The translations under genes and the position numbers were made by a program. DNA of 57,893 nucleotides from Actinomycetota bacterium (GTDB taxonomy: Bacteria; Actinomycetota; Actinomycetes; Streptosporangiales; Streptosporangiaceae), in contig DAHVDE010000031.1 of NCBI GenBank assembly GCA_027313705.1, positions 1-57,893 of the forward strand, written 5' to 3'. The notes beneath the pieces were generated by a model, which worked only from the letters and a program-made list of their open reading frames with translations, had not been told where the DNA came from and made no database searches. Shown here one piece after another: positions 33,175 to 41,988 of this stretch (within the stretch, counting starts at the first letter, position 1; each line of letters starts with the position of its first letter).

Positions 33175-34164
33175 TCAGAATCTCCATTTGAGTCCGTAAG
33201 CCTTGCCCTGCATCAGCTCCGAGAACTTCACGGTAACCTCACCGAATCTATCCGGGTTCACCATGGCCCCTTTGGGGTCAGCCTCGCGCACGACCGCAGG
33301 CGGGACGCCTGACAGAAGCCATACATCGGCCGGCCTGCGCTGCGGGGAAAACCGTACAGTGAGCTTGAAGAAGTCGCTGCGCTGAAGCGGTATGTGGGTC
33401 GAGTGATCGTCCATTAGCTGGCCTTGAGGAATTCGCAGGCACATGCGGTAATCGTGTTCCTGGCCGACGCCGAGCGGAATAGCCAGCGTTACGATATTCT
33501 TGAACTGGCTCTCATATGGCTCCTTGCGCATCTCTAGCTGGCCACCAGACAGCAACTCGACCTCAAGCCCGTGAGCGGAGCTTTGATCCTTCTGATGCCG
33601 GGGAATGCTCATGGACGTGGCGATCTCCATGATGCCATCTCTGGTCGCCACTACCGTTCGCTCCTCGAACGCCGTCGGCATCGCCGTGTCGAGCCTGAGC
33701 AACGTCACGAGCGACTTCACGTACCAGCCGTCAGGAGCCTCTCGCCTGGAGATTTCCGCGTCCCGCGCAGCGGTCGAGCCGGCGTGGCCGTACATGGCAT
33801 CGAGGTCTCGGTAGTCGCCTAGATCAGCGAGCAGATCCGCCACGCTGCACTGGTAGAGGCGAGCGAGCCGGTCGACCATCGCATAAGACGGGGCGCGGCC
33901 AGTCTCGGCCGGCCATTGTTCCCAGTAGGAGAAGCTCTTGCCAGCCTTGACGTCGTCGGGCCAGAGCCGAGCCCACTGACCGGCCGCGTCGACCTGGCTC
34001 CAGCCATGCGCCATCCGGAACGCAAGGCGCGCGTTAAGGCCGAACTGGCGGCGCATGACTTCGGCGATCTCCACGAAAGTGCTGCCAGCACGCCGCAGCC
34101 TGCCCGCCATCTCGAGAAGGTCGGTACGGCGGCTTGACCCGCCGTCTGCCTTGCCAGCTGCCAT
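33175..34164 (-). CDS. HTH-domain protein of unknown role (329 aa)
   Basis: The N-terminal 110 residues look like an XRE-type regulator: LLEMAGRLRRAGSTFVEIAE, FGLNARLAFRMAHGWSQVDA, then YAMVDRLARLYQCSVADLLADLGDYRDLD. Residues about 140-325 are a beta-rich domain with KSLVTLLRLD and TVVATRDGIMEIATSMSIPR that I do not recognise. The base composition is lower in GC than the flanks, suggesting transfer. It lies 24 bases after a small unknown gene on the same strand. It may be a regulator with a sensor domain or a member of an accessory module. Confidence 0.7.
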   Translation of the reverse strand: MAAGKADGGSSRRTDLLEMAGRLRRAGSTFVEIAEVMRRQFGLNARLAFRMAHGWSQVDAAGQWARLWPDDVKAGKSFSYWEQWPAETGRAPSYAMVDRLARLYQCSVADLLADLGDYRDLDAMYGHAGSTAARDAEISRREAPDGWYVKSLVTLLRLDTAMPTAFEERTVVATRDGIMEIATSMSIPRHQKDQSSAHGLEVELLSGGQLEMRKEPYESQFKNIVTLAIPLGVGQEHDYRMCLRIPQGQLMDDHSTHIPLQRSDFFKLTVRFSPQRRPADVWLLSGVPPAVVREADPKGAMVNPDRFGEVTVKFSELMQGKAYGLKWRF

Positions 34165-34188
34165 TTGATTCCTCGGCGTACATATAAG

Positions 34189-34560
34189 TTAGTAAATTAA
34201 GTATAACGCAAGACCCGAGAAGCTACCGCGAAACCATATCTCTCCATGAGCGAGATATCGGGTTAGTGCGCTTATCGAGGAATGAATCTCCTGCGCGGCT
34301 CGCTGGGCCAAGATGGCAGGGTCGCCGTCGGCCGCCGTCGGCGTTCCGAAGCCCGCCAGGCATGCGGCCCGCAGGAACTCTGCGGCCGTCGAACAGATCC
34401 GGCGATCGGTGTCGTCTGCCAGGGACCGCCCAGCGACCAGTCCGGCGAGAAGGGCCACGTCGAGATCGGCCAAGGGGGTCATCAACTCGCGATCGGCGAA
34501 CGCCAGGGTACCAGGACGCTCCGCCGTCCCGTGAAAGCACCCACCCAGGCACGCGGCCAT
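34189..34560 (-). CDS. Hypothetical protein (123 aa)
   Basis: The frame from ATG 34560 reads MAACLGGCFHGTAERPG, then LADLDVALLAGLVAGRSLAD, SAEFLRAACLAGF-type helices and a hydrophobic end (SGLALYLIY). It is mostly helical without clear membrane helices. I do not recognise it. It precedes the HTH protein by 24 bases and may be co-transcribed. A later internal ATG (at MTPLADLD) is an alternative start. Confidence 0.45.
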   Translation of the reverse strand: MAACLGGCFHGTAERPGTLAFADRELMTPLADLDVALLAGLVAGRSLADDTDRRICSTAAEFLRAACLAGFGTPTAADGDPAILAQRAAQEIHSSISALTRYLAHGEIWFRGSFSGLALYLIY

Positions 34561-34748
34561 TATGACACGAAAGGTCACGGTCAGAAACGTTCGCCAGCGG
34601 CTCCGAGGAGAACTGTTCCCGCGATCTGGGGAGAAACGCAGGACATGTATCCCGTTGCACGGGATCGCCACAATGCGCGAGCACGGCGATACTGATTGGC
34701 AGCTACGCGCGGCGGCGCGATGAAAGGTCGATAAAAAGGGGATAAAAG

Positions 34749-35063
34749 ATGACCGACTATGCGCGTTTCGATAGACCAGAAGTACCAGCCTCACCTCCCG
34801 GTAATTTCACCTCGAGCGGACAGCCGATGATGCCGGGTATTGCCAGCAAACGCACCCCTTACGGTCAGGGTCGCCGGGCCTTCTACGGCCTCATGTGGGC
34901 GGCGTGGACCGCGGCTTTCGCCATAGGCGGGTTCTCGCTCTTGTTCAGCCACCAGATCCTCGGCGGCCTGGTGGGACTGGCTCTCGCAGGCTTCTCCGGC
35001 CGGTACGACTACCGGATCTGGACCTGGCAAGCACGTCGGCTCTGGTTCTTCATCATCTGGTGA
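34749..35063 (+). CDS. Small membrane protein (104 aa)
   Basis: The N-terminal 45 residues are polar and Pro-rich. Two membrane helices follow (about 47-65, YGLMWAAWTAAFAIGGFSLL, and 70-85, ILGGLVGLALAGFSG), then YDYRIWTWQARRLWFFIIW. AAAAGGGG lies upstream of the ATG. No family is recognised. It is the first of three short, tightly packed genes. Confidence 0.65.
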   Translation: MTDYARFDRPEVPASPPGNFTSSGQPMMPGIASKRTPYGQGRRAFYGLMWAAWTAAFAIGGFSLLFSHQILGGLVGLALAGFSGRYDYRIWTWQARRLWFFIIW

Positions 35064-35425
35064 CGACGACAAAAATGTATCACCAGCAAAGCCAGAGACC
35101 TACCGTCCGAGCGCGCAAGCTGATCGTCTCCGGAGTGATCCTGCTGCTGGTCATCGTCGCGGCGATCATTGGTCACGCCGTGACAAGCGGCAGTTCGATA
35201 GCCGTCGGCGACTGCGTGGTAACCAACCCCGATCCCCTGAGCGGCTGGAACATCCAGAAGGTCGCCTGCAACTCCAACCCTGGATCCGCACTCGAAGTTC
35301 AGAAGGTTGCCTCGGTGCAGAGCGGCTCGACCGGGGAGTGCGGCTTTGGATTCACCACCTTCCAAGATCAGCCATCTGATCAGACGTATTGCCTGACTCC
35401 CTATTCGTTCGGTTTCGGAGGATGA
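35060..35425 (+). CDS. Small membrane-anchored protein with septum-like Cys domain (121 aa)
   Basis: A GTG overlaps the previous stop (GTGA); ATG 35075 is the alternative. One membrane helix (about residues 20-42, LIVSGVILLLVIVAAIIGHA) is followed by an outside domain of about 75 residues with four cysteines: VGDCV, VACNS, GECGF and YCLTP. The VGDCV..NP...V.C..P pattern resembles the small secreted LppU/SCO3897 or septum-formation-related domains in actinobacteria, in which VGDCV..(4-8).V.C is typical. That resemblance is by memory only. Confidence 0.65.
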   Translation: MTTTKMYHQQSQRPTVRARKLIVSGVILLLVIVAAIIGHAVTSGSSIAVGDCVVTNPDPLSGWNIQKVACNSNPGSALEVQKVASVQSGSTGECGFGFTTFQDQPSDQTYCLTPYSFGFGG

Positions 35426-35860
35426 GTGAAAGCGCTAGTCACCGTCGTCGCGGCGGCGCTGGCCATCACCGTAACAGTAGTCATCGTCCGCGCTAACTCA
35501 GCGCCGACGCGGTCAGCGGCGGCATTCTGCCAGGTCTACAACCAGCAAAAACGCCAGTTCATCGCCACCTACGACACCAGGAATTACCAAAACGACCCGC
35601 TGGCCGGCCTGATCAACTCGATCAATGCGATAAGTGACCTGGTACCGATGTTCGAGAAACTCGATGCGGTGGCACCCCCGTCGATCGAACCTGACGTGAG
35701 TAACATCGTCGACTCGCTCAAGCAGCAAGAACAGGCGGCTGGTCACGAATTCTCTGATCCCCTCGGCGCGCTCGGCGAGGGCCTGACGGCGGCGCTGATG
35801 TCGTCGGCGTCATGGAATCAGGTCGACAAGTACATCGCTCAGCACTGCGGCGCTGGCTAA
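35426..35860 (+). CDS. Exported hypothetical protein (144 aa)
   Basis: The GTG start immediately follows the previous stop. The N-terminus has a membrane or signal helix (LVTVVAAALAITVTVVIVRA). The mature part is helical, with FCQVYNQQKRQFIATYDTRN near the start and a C-terminal YIAQHCGAG, so two cysteines could form a disulfide that closes a helical bundle. No family is recognised. It is the last gene of the three-gene set of small membrane or exported proteins. Confidence 0.65.
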   Translation: MKALVTVVAAALAITVTVVIVRANSAPTRSAAAFCQVYNQQKRQFIATYDTRNYQNDPLAGLINSINAISDLVPMFEKLDAVAPPSIEPDVSNIVDSLKQQEQAAGHEFSDPLGALGEGLTAALMSSASWNQVDKYIAQHCGAG

Positions 35861-35887
35861 AGGCGGGAGCAGGCGAGTCCTGCCTGG

Positions 35888-37441
35888 TTAGCTGAACGGC
35901 GGGATGACTGCCTCGATCAGGTGCGGTCCAGGCTCGGCAAGCGCCCGCTCAAGCTGGGCGGCGAGGTCGGCCGCGGTCAGCGCCCTGGTCGCAGGCACTC
36001 CGAGGCCCCTGGCCAGGGCGGTGAAATCCAGGTCGGGTCTGGCCAGGCTCAGCAGGCTCTGGGCGACCTGGCTGTCCGTTCTCGCGCCGGTCCGCTGGAG
36101 TTCCAGGCTGAGGATGGCGTAAGCGCGGTTCGCGAAGATGATGGTAGTGATATCGAGTTGCTCGCGGGCATGCGTCCACAGAGCCGAGATCGTGTACATG
36201 GCGCTGCCGTCGGCTTCGAGTGCGAGCACCGGCCGGTCCCGGCAGGCGATGGCGGCGCCGGCGGCGAGCGGCAGCCCCTGGCCGATCGCGCCGCCCGTGA
36301 GGCTTAGCCAGTCGTGCCGCGGCGCGCCAGCCGTAGCCTGAGGCAGCCATAGCCCTGCGGTGTTGGCTTCGTCGCAGACGATCGCGTTCTCAGGTAGCAG
36401 CGCGCCGATTACCGCGGCCGCAGCCTGACCGGTCAGGTCACCGTCGGGTATCGCAGGCCGGATAGCTTCCTGCGGGCAAGGCCGGGCGCCTGGCACCGCC
36501 AGATCAGCCAGTGCCGCCAGAGCGCCCGCGATGTCCTCGCCTGGCTCGGCAAGTACCTGCACCTCGCAGCCGGGCGGGACCAGCGAGCCTGGCTTGCCGG
36601 GATAGGCGAAGAAGCTAACCGGCGACGCCGCCCCGGCCAGGATCAGGTGCCTGGTGCCCGCAAGCTGCGGCAGCGCCGCCTCGGCCAGGTAGGCGAGGCG
36701 CTCGACCGTCGGCCGGCCCGCGCCCCGCTCGTGCCTGGCCGGGAAGGTCTCGGCAAGCAAGCGCACGGCCGTCCCGCTGGTGAGCCTGCTTGCGGCCAGG
36801 AGCGCCGGTTCGGTCAGCCCGGTTCCGCCGAGCAGCACCACGCTGGGCTCGCCGCTCCGCACGATGGCAGCGACCTGCTCGATGACCTGCTCAGGAACGG
36901 CCGCCGGCGGGCGGACAGGCAGCGGTGCCGCCGGGCCACCCGCCTCCTCCCAGGACACATCGGCCGGCAGGATCAAGGTCGCGATCCGGCCGGGCGCCGC
37001 CATCGCCGCCGCGACCGCCTGCGCCACGTCGGCGGCGGCATCGCTGGCGCGCGCCGTCTGCCGCACCCAGGAGGAAACTGTGCCAGCGAGTGCACCGATG
37101 TCGGACTCGAGCGGTGCGTCAAGCCGCTTGTGGTAGGTAGCGTGGTCGCCGATGATGGCCAGCACCGGCGTACCGGCGCGGCGTGCGTTGTGCAGGTTGG
37201 CCAGGCCATTGGCCAGGCCAGGACCCAAGTGCAAGAGCACGGCCGCAGGCCGCCCTGTCAGCCGCCCGTACCCGTCGGCCGCGCCCGCCGCTACTCCCTC
37301 GAACAGGCAAAGCACGCCACGCAACTCGCTGACCTCGTCCATGGCCGCGACGAAATGCATCTCTGAGGTGCCTGGATTGGCAAAGCACACGCTCACGCCA
37401 CTGCCCGCCAGCGTGCGGATGACAGACTCGGCACCGTTCAC
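35888..37441 (-). CDS. Thiamine-diphosphate enzyme, acetolactate synthase/benzoylformate decarboxylase-like (517 aa)
   Basis: The three ThDP domains are in order. The Pyr domain (1-165) has the catalytic glutamate in LCLFEGVAAGAADGYGRLTG. A central domain follows (185-330), then a PP domain with the GDG-type motif EADGSAMYTISALW and the metal-ligand region IFANRAYAILSLELQ. It starts at GTG 37441 with GAGGAGGG upstream. The length is slightly short compared with acetolactate synthase (550-600), and there is no regulatory subunit gene nearby, so a catabolic decarboxylase, of the kind often labelled acetolactate synthase large subunit, is likelier. The substrate is unknown. Confidence 0.9.
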   Translation of the reverse strand: MNGAESVIRTLAGSGVSVCFANPGTSEMHFVAAMDEVSELRGVLCLFEGVAAGAADGYGRLTGRPAAVLLHLGPGLANGLANLHNARRAGTPVLAIIGDHATYHKRLDAPLESDIGALAGTVSSWVRQTARASDAAADVAQAVAAAMAAPGRIATLILPADVSWEEAGGPAAPLPVRPPAAVPEQVIEQVAAIVRSGEPSVVLLGGTGLTEPALLAASRLTSGTAVRLLAETFPARHERGAGRPTVERLAYLAEAALPQLAGTRHLILAGAASPVSFFAYPGKPGSLVPPGCEVQVLAEPGEDIAGALAALADLAVPGARPCPQEAIRPAIPDGDLTGQAAAAVIGALLPENAIVCDEANTAGLWLPQATAGAPRHDWLSLTGGAIGQGLPLAAGAAIACRDRPVLALEADGSAMYTISALWTHAREQLDITTIIFANRAYAILSLELQRTGARTDSQVAQSLLSLARPDLDFTALARGLGVPATRALTAADLAAQLERALAEPGPHLIEAVIPPFS

Positions 37442-37530
37442 GTTGCCCTCCTCACGCGACCATTACTGAGCCATGCCTTCATATCTGACTAGACCACCGC
37501 CAGCGGCTGGAATCGGGTAGGTTTCGCGTC

Positions 37531-38352
37531 GTGTCTTCCAGCGCGCCGATCGAGTACCTGGCCCATCTGCTGACCATCCCGGTGCGGGTAGCGGGGACGA
37601 ATACCCGCTTCGTGTTCGACACCGGAATCGGACTCAGCCTGGTGGCGCAGTCGCTGGCCAACCGGGTCGGATGCGTCCATGACGGATCGAGCTTCACGGG
37701 ACGGCGAATGTCCGGTCATCCGGTCACCATCCCGCTTGGCCGGCTGGCTTCCCTGGGCGTCGGAGACCACCGGGCGCAGGACGTTCCTGTCGGGATCTTC
37801 GATATGCAGACGATGGCGGGACTCGAAGGCGTCGAAGGCTTCCTCTCACTCACCTACTTCAGGGACGCACCGGTGACCATCGACTATCCGGCCGGCCGGC
37901 TGGTGATCGAGGACGAGGCATCGCTGGCCGCCAGGGCGGCGGCTGGCCTGACGGTGCCGGTCGAGGTCAGGAGGGACGGACACTCCACCGAAGTGCTGCT
38001 CAGCATCGACCTGCCGAGCGGCAAGACGGTCAAGGCCGAGGTCGATACCGGCAGCGATGAGTTGATACTCAACGACCTGCTGGCTGCGGACGCGGGAGTT
38101 GACCTGCTCGGCGAGGGCGTGCGGCGGGCCAGCGGAACCGACGAGACCGGTCATGAGTTCGTACGCTACTTCACCGCACTCACCGGTCAGATCAGCGTGA
38201 CCGGCGCGCCGCGGCTGCGCCTTCCCGCGCCACAGGTCATGTTTCAGCGGATCATCCACGACGGCCTGGCGGGCGATAAGTTCCTCAGGAACTTCACGGT
38301 CACCTATGACTTGCCCGGCAGCCGCATGATCTTCAGCCCTGCCCGCACCTGA
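37531..38352 (+). CDS. Retropepsin-like aspartic protease with two DTG motifs (273 aa)
   Basis: Two DTG active-site motifs lie in one chain: RFVFDTGIGLSLV (Asp30) and KAEVDTGSDELIL (Asp172). Each is followed by a strand-turn pattern with hydrophobic-hydrophobic-Gly near a repeat end (EGFLSLTYFRDAPVTIDY and GDKFLRNFTVTYDL). This is a tandem retropepsin fold, as in a self-contained pseudo-dimer resembling pepsin-like architecture built from retropepsin halves. It has no signal peptide. It is divergent from the ThDP-enzyme gene. The protease call rests on the motifs; the substrate is unknown. Confidence 0.8.
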   Translation: MSSSAPIEYLAHLLTIPVRVAGTNTRFVFDTGIGLSLVAQSLANRVGCVHDGSSFTGRRMSGHPVTIPLGRLASLGVGDHRAQDVPVGIFDMQTMAGLEGVEGFLSLTYFRDAPVTIDYPAGRLVIEDEASLAARAAAGLTVPVEVRRDGHSTEVLLSIDLPSGKTVKAEVDTGSDELILNDLLAADAGVDLLGEGVRRASGTDETGHEFVRYFTALTGQISVTGAPRLRLPAPQVMFQRIIHDGLAGDKFLRNFTVTYDLPGSRMIFSPART

Positions 38353-38418
38353 CCGGATGACGCCCCGACCGCGGTTCCCGGCTTAAGCCCTGCCGCCTAC
38401 CTGATCTTCGCGGCCTGT

Positions 38419-40053
38419 TTATTTAGACTTTCGTTGTTCTTCTGCTTTCTTCTGCTTTTCGAACCAGATAGCGTACTGTTTTTGATATTCGTCCACTTCT
38501 GCCTCTTCGCGGTCAACTTCCGGGTCATCCTCCCGACGCGGAGAACCGTAACTGTGGACCGGGCTTCCCGGGTACTCCGCGAAGCTGTCAGGGAGCTGCT
38601 TAGAACTGAAGCCGGGGTTTTTGACCATGTAGACGCTCCTGGCTGACTGATCTTGCGTCAAACCGAGGTCGGCCAAACCTCCGCCCTTCTCCGGTATTTT
38701 CACTATAAGGCCCACTTCCCGCAGTGCGGTGAGGTGCTGCAAGAAAATGTCGTCGTCGTTAGTCAGCTTATTCGCGTCCTTGAAGTACGCCATAAGCTGG
38801 CTCACGTCGCTGATTCCGAGTGCATCCGCCACGAGCCGCACACCCCTTGCGGCCTTTGGCCAGTAAAGACCGGCCGTCGGGTTGAACTTAAGGTCGAACC
38901 CGTTCTGAAGCACCAGTGTCAGGGTCAGCCAGCAGCACGAGCACGGGTTCTTGGTACCGCTGATGACCGCTCGGCCGGTATAATTGGCCTTGACGAGGGC
39001 GAGAGCCAGGTACTGCTCTGCATGCGAAAGATCGTCGGGCGGCATTACCGCTATTACCTGATTCAGGTATGCACCATCGGTTATCGCGGCGGCGGCTTGG
39101 TCAGGACTCAGCGGCCCGACCACCTTCAGCCGGTTCCTTATCTGATGCTGAACGACCTTGAGAACGCTCTGTAGTTCTTCTCGCACCGACGCGTCGATAT
39201 GGTGACCAACGGCAAGCTCTGAAAGCAACTCTGCGCCCCGTTCCTGCTGCTTGGTAAGCTCCGCGAGCGGATCGATGGCGTCGAGTGCGGCCGCGAGGGC
39301 GCCGACCGAGTAGGGCCGGAGCACGGAACTGTCCGCATTGTCGTCTATGATCTTCTGCGCGGCCTCGCGAAGGACGCTCTGGAGGTTGAACTCCGCGATC
39401 TTCGTGACACTCGCCGTAGCGTTCGCGCTTACGAAGACCCGCTGGTTCACCAGCATGGACTCGTATTCCATGTCATTGACTTTGTTCATGAAAAGCTGAG
39501 ATATCCGGCCGAGCAACTGCTCGGTCTGACTCCCGATCTTGATGACCGGGTTAAGGGCGAGCACGTGTCCTTCCTCCAGCGAAGCTCCGCCCTTCTGCTG
39601 GCCATAGGGCCGCGCGATCTTCTTGCCCTGGGTGACGTGCACCTTCACCGAGTCCTTGACGCTCGTGAAGTTAATGTCTTTCGCGCTGGAGTCTTTAATC
39701 GGCAGTGGCCTCTTCCTCGCCTTGCCGAACTTTTCCTTTCTGGTTTCCGCCTCAGTGAGTTGCTTAACTACTTCACGGTAAAAGATGCGTACGCTTTCGT
39801 CTTCCGCGTTTTCGAGAGTCCGCCCCTGCACGCCGATCCCCGAGGCCCTGAACCTTCCGATCTCGGTGACGCATTTGCGGGCACCTTCCCTTGCCTTATC
39901 CGCTATCCTGGGATCCAGGCTATCAAGTTTCGCGGTGAGTATCCTGCGCTTCCGGACTGGCTTTATCGGCTCCGGGCCCGGATCGATCGACATCTCCATC
40001 TCGGCCGATTCGACGACCGGCGTGCCGGAGTCCACCTTCTTCGGTTCCGTCAT
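38419..40053 (-). CDS. Deaminase-superfamily-like protein of unknown function (544 aa)
   Basis: The N-terminal 130 residues are charged and helical. A middle section (about 170-310) is helical, with LLGRISQLFMNKVNDMEYES. At 344-374 the pair SHAEQY (His344, Glu346) and NPCSCCW (Cys371, Cys374) are spaced 27 residues apart, matching the zinc-binding H/CAE...PCxxC signature of nucleotide and nucleic-acid deaminases, with a hydrophobic strand (RAVISGT) just before PCxxC as in that fold. The C-terminus (about 480-544) is a highly charged coiled coil (EDDPEVDREEAEVDEYQKQY). GC content is clearly below the flanks. The upstream gene ends 17 bases before it, so the two form a cassette. No immunity gene or secretion signal is recognised. 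Confidence 0.7.
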   Translation of the reverse strand: MTEPKKVDSGTPVVESAEMEMSIDPGPEPIKPVRKRRILTAKLDSLDPRIADKAREGARKCVTEIGRFRASGIGVQGRTLENAEDESVRIFYREVVKQLTEAETRKEKFGKARKRPLPIKDSSAKDINFTSVKDSVKVHVTQGKKIARPYGQQKGGASLEEGHVLALNPVIKIGSQTEQLLGRISQLFMNKVNDMEYESMLVNQRVFVSANATASVTKIAEFNLQSVLREAAQKIIDDNADSSVLRPYSVGALAAALDAIDPLAELTKQQERGAELLSELAVGHHIDASVREELQSVLKVVQHQIRNRLKVVGPLSPDQAAAAITDGAYLNQVIAVMPPDDLSHAEQYLALALVKANYTGRAVISGTKNPCSCCWLTLTLVLQNGFDLKFNPTAGLYWPKAARGVRLVADALGISDVSQLMAYFKDANKLTNDDDIFLQHLTALREVGLIVKIPEKGGGLADLGLTQDQSARSVYMVKNPGFSSKQLPDSFAEYPGSPVHSYGSPRREDDPEVDREEAEVDEYQKQYAIWFEKQKKAEEQRKSK

Positions 40054-40070
40054 TGCGCTTTCCCTTTCTA

Positions 40071-41195
40071 CTACTGCTCGAGCAGGCCGCGGACTTCCGC
40101 GAGGTAAAGGTCGACTATTTCCTCGTCAGAAATCTCTTCCTCGTCGAGTTCAAGCTGGTCCCTGATCTCGTCGATCACTTCATTGAGATTGCGCTCTATC
40201 GCGTCGGCGATGGCCACTTCCAGCTCGGCCTTTTCGCCTTCCTCGCCCTCGTCGAACTCCTGGCCATCGTCGGCCTGACCGAGCAGGTCGGCGCCGGAAA
40301 CTGGCTCGCCGACGGCGCCCTCTGGCGCTACGAGCCGACCGAGCCGGTAGAAGTTGCCCGCGGAGTCGGTGAAAAGATCGCTGTTCTCGACCTCGGTGAC
40401 GATCGTGGTGCCGTCTGGCAAATACCAGCGTTCGCTGTCATATAGCAACCCGGTAGCCGGGTCGGACCACTGGAAAGCCGCTCCACCCCGGTACCTGGTG
40501 CCTGCGGAGTCGGCGAATACCCCAGATCCCAGATCGGTGACGATCGTCACGCCGTCGGGCAGATACCAGTTGCTGTCGTCGTAAAGCAGGCCGGTAGCTT
40601 CGTCGTACCACTGGAACGGCTTGCCAAGGCGGTATCTGTTGCGTGCCGCATCGACGAAGATGTCGCCAGAGCCGACGCTGGTCACGACCGTGCTGCCGTC
40701 GGGGAGATACCAGTTGTCCTGGTCGTAGTACAGGCCGGTGTCCTCGTCGAAGGTCAGCGCGGGAGCCGGGGCTCCTGGTCCGCCCGAGTCCGTCGGCGGC
40801 GACTCCCAGGCCGCGGCTGGCGCCTCGACCTTGACCCATGCTGAGGGCGCGGCGAACTGGTCGGCTGAGCAGACCTGCTGGCCGTCGGGCCGGGAACTGA
40901 TGAAGTACTCCGACTGGGCCGATCCCATCTCCCTGGGTGCAGGCACGGCGAGCGCGACGAGCCTGATTTGCTCGTAGACCTCGTCGTCGTCGGACATGTT
41001 CTCGGTCAGGCCGGCTTCGAGGCTGGCCAGGCCGTAGTCGCCGTAACTGGTCTCGGCTCCGCCGCGCAGGTCCGCGCAACTCCTGGCGATCGCCTCGCTG
41101 AAACCCTGATAGTTCGTCGCGGTTTCCCAGACGCTGCGCTGCACGCGGAGTCCTTCGAACAGGGAGAGGTATTTCGACCAGTCGATTACTGCCAT
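40071..41195 (-). CDS. Repeat protein, partner of the deaminase-like gene (374 aa)
   Basis: ATG 41195 has AAGGGGGG four bases upstream. The N-terminal 110 residues are a helical domain (WSKYLSLFEGLRVQRSVWE). Residues about 150-295 hold three tandem repeats of about 47 residues, each with TGL(L/Y)YD..(N/R)WYLPDG.T(I/V)VT followed by DIFVD-like and YRLG strands; this looks like a beta-hairpin repeat of a propeller or solenoid. The C-terminal 75 residues are very acidic and helical (EFDEGEEGEKAELEVAIADA). I do not recognise the family. Tight spacing with the deaminase-like gene suggests that the two proteins act together, for instance as binding partner, inhibitor or target-recognition subunit. 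Confidence 0.7.
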   Translation of the reverse strand: MAVIDWSKYLSLFEGLRVQRSVWETATNYQGFSEAIARSCADLRGGAETSYGDYGLASLEAGLTENMSDDDEVYEQIRLVALAVPAPREMGSAQSEYFISSRPDGQQVCSADQFAAPSAWVKVEAPAAAWESPPTDSGGPGAPAPALTFDEDTGLYYDQDNWYLPDGSTVVTSVGSGDIFVDAARNRYRLGKPFQWYDEATGLLYDDSNWYLPDGVTIVTDLGSGVFADSAGTRYRGGAAFQWSDPATGLLYDSERWYLPDGTTIVTEVENSDLFTDSAGNFYRLGRLVAPEGAVGEPVSGADLLGQADDGQEFDEGEEGEKAELEVAIADAIERNLNEVIDEIRDQLELDEEEISDEEIVDLYLAEVRGLLEQ

Positions 41196-41348
41196 GAGGC
41201 CCCCCTTCGATGTGTTTGCTGACAGCGTGGCGCCATCGACTGCCTTTTCGCCTGCGCCTTCACGCAGAGTGAGATGGCGAAATCGCTGCTCGGAGATCGG
41301 CGCTCGGCCGCAATTGCGGACGCCGGCCACGTGCACCACGCTTGTCAG

Positions 41349-41987
41349 ATGACTGGTTTGCCTGCTGTGAGGCTCAGGTCGAACGCCACGTCGCTGCTTG
41401 ACTGGCGACGCCAGGTGGCCGCCCTGTACGCGCGGGTGCGCGCATGCGCTGACCCGGCTGACGGGCACCGGATCTGGCAGTCAGGACGGAACCACCTGCT
41501 GCGCACCCACCCGGAGTCGCCGCTGCCTCCCGCGCGGCGGGCGAGTTTCAGTGCGGTGCCGGTGGCGGACTACGATCCATCGCTCCGCTTCGTGGTGCCC
41601 GTCGACCGGAATGTCGCGCCTGCCAGGGTCGAGATGGCCACTGGCACCGACGGCGTCGTACCGCTCGAGCGGGCGGGCGTCGTGCACCTGGCCGGCGTCG
41701 GGGATCTGGACGTGTGGTGGCTCGCCAGCTACGGAGGAGGGATCTTCCTGCCGGTCAGGGACTCCAGAGGCGACGGCGCTACCTATCCTGGCGGTCGTTA
41801 CGTGCTCGATACGGTCAAAGGTGCCGACCTAGGCGGCGACGACGGCTATCTCGTCGTCGACCTGAACTTCGCCTATAACCCGTCCTGTGCCTACGACCCG
41901 GCCTGGGCGTGCCCGCTCGCGCCGCCTGGCAACACGGTCGGCGTTCCGGTCAACGCCGGGGAGCTAATGCCGCTCTCGCGCGGCTAA
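41349..41987 (+). CDS. DUF1684 domain protein (212 aa)
   Basis: The pattern matches DUF1684: LLDWRRQVAALYARVRA at the start, then GRNHLLRTHPESPLPP, YDPSLRFVVPV, VHLAGVGDLDVWWLASYGGG and the conserved C-terminal block GDDGYLVVDLNFAYNPSCAYDPAWACPLAPPGN, here cited by its parts: DLNFAYNPSCAYD and WACPLAPPGN. The conserved cysteines and aromatic residues suggest a binding or catalytic site, but the family has no established activity. It is divergent from the repeat-protein cassette. Confidence 0.88.
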   Translation: MTGLPAVRLRSNATSLLDWRRQVAALYARVRACADPADGHRIWQSGRNHLLRTHPESPLPPARRASFSAVPVADYDPSLRFVVPVDRNVAPARVEMATGTDGVVPLERAGVVHLAGVGDLDVWWLASYGGGIFLPVRDSRGDGATYPGGRYVLDTVKGADLGGDDGYLVVDLNFAYNPSCAYDPAWACPLAPPGNTVGVPVNAGELMPLSRG

Positions 41988-41988
41988 G

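Noticed and set aside
38934-38943. Reading PCSCC as part of a simple zinc ribbon
   Set aside because: There is no second CxxC pair at a ribbon-like distance, whereas HAE lies 27 residues upstream as in deaminases.
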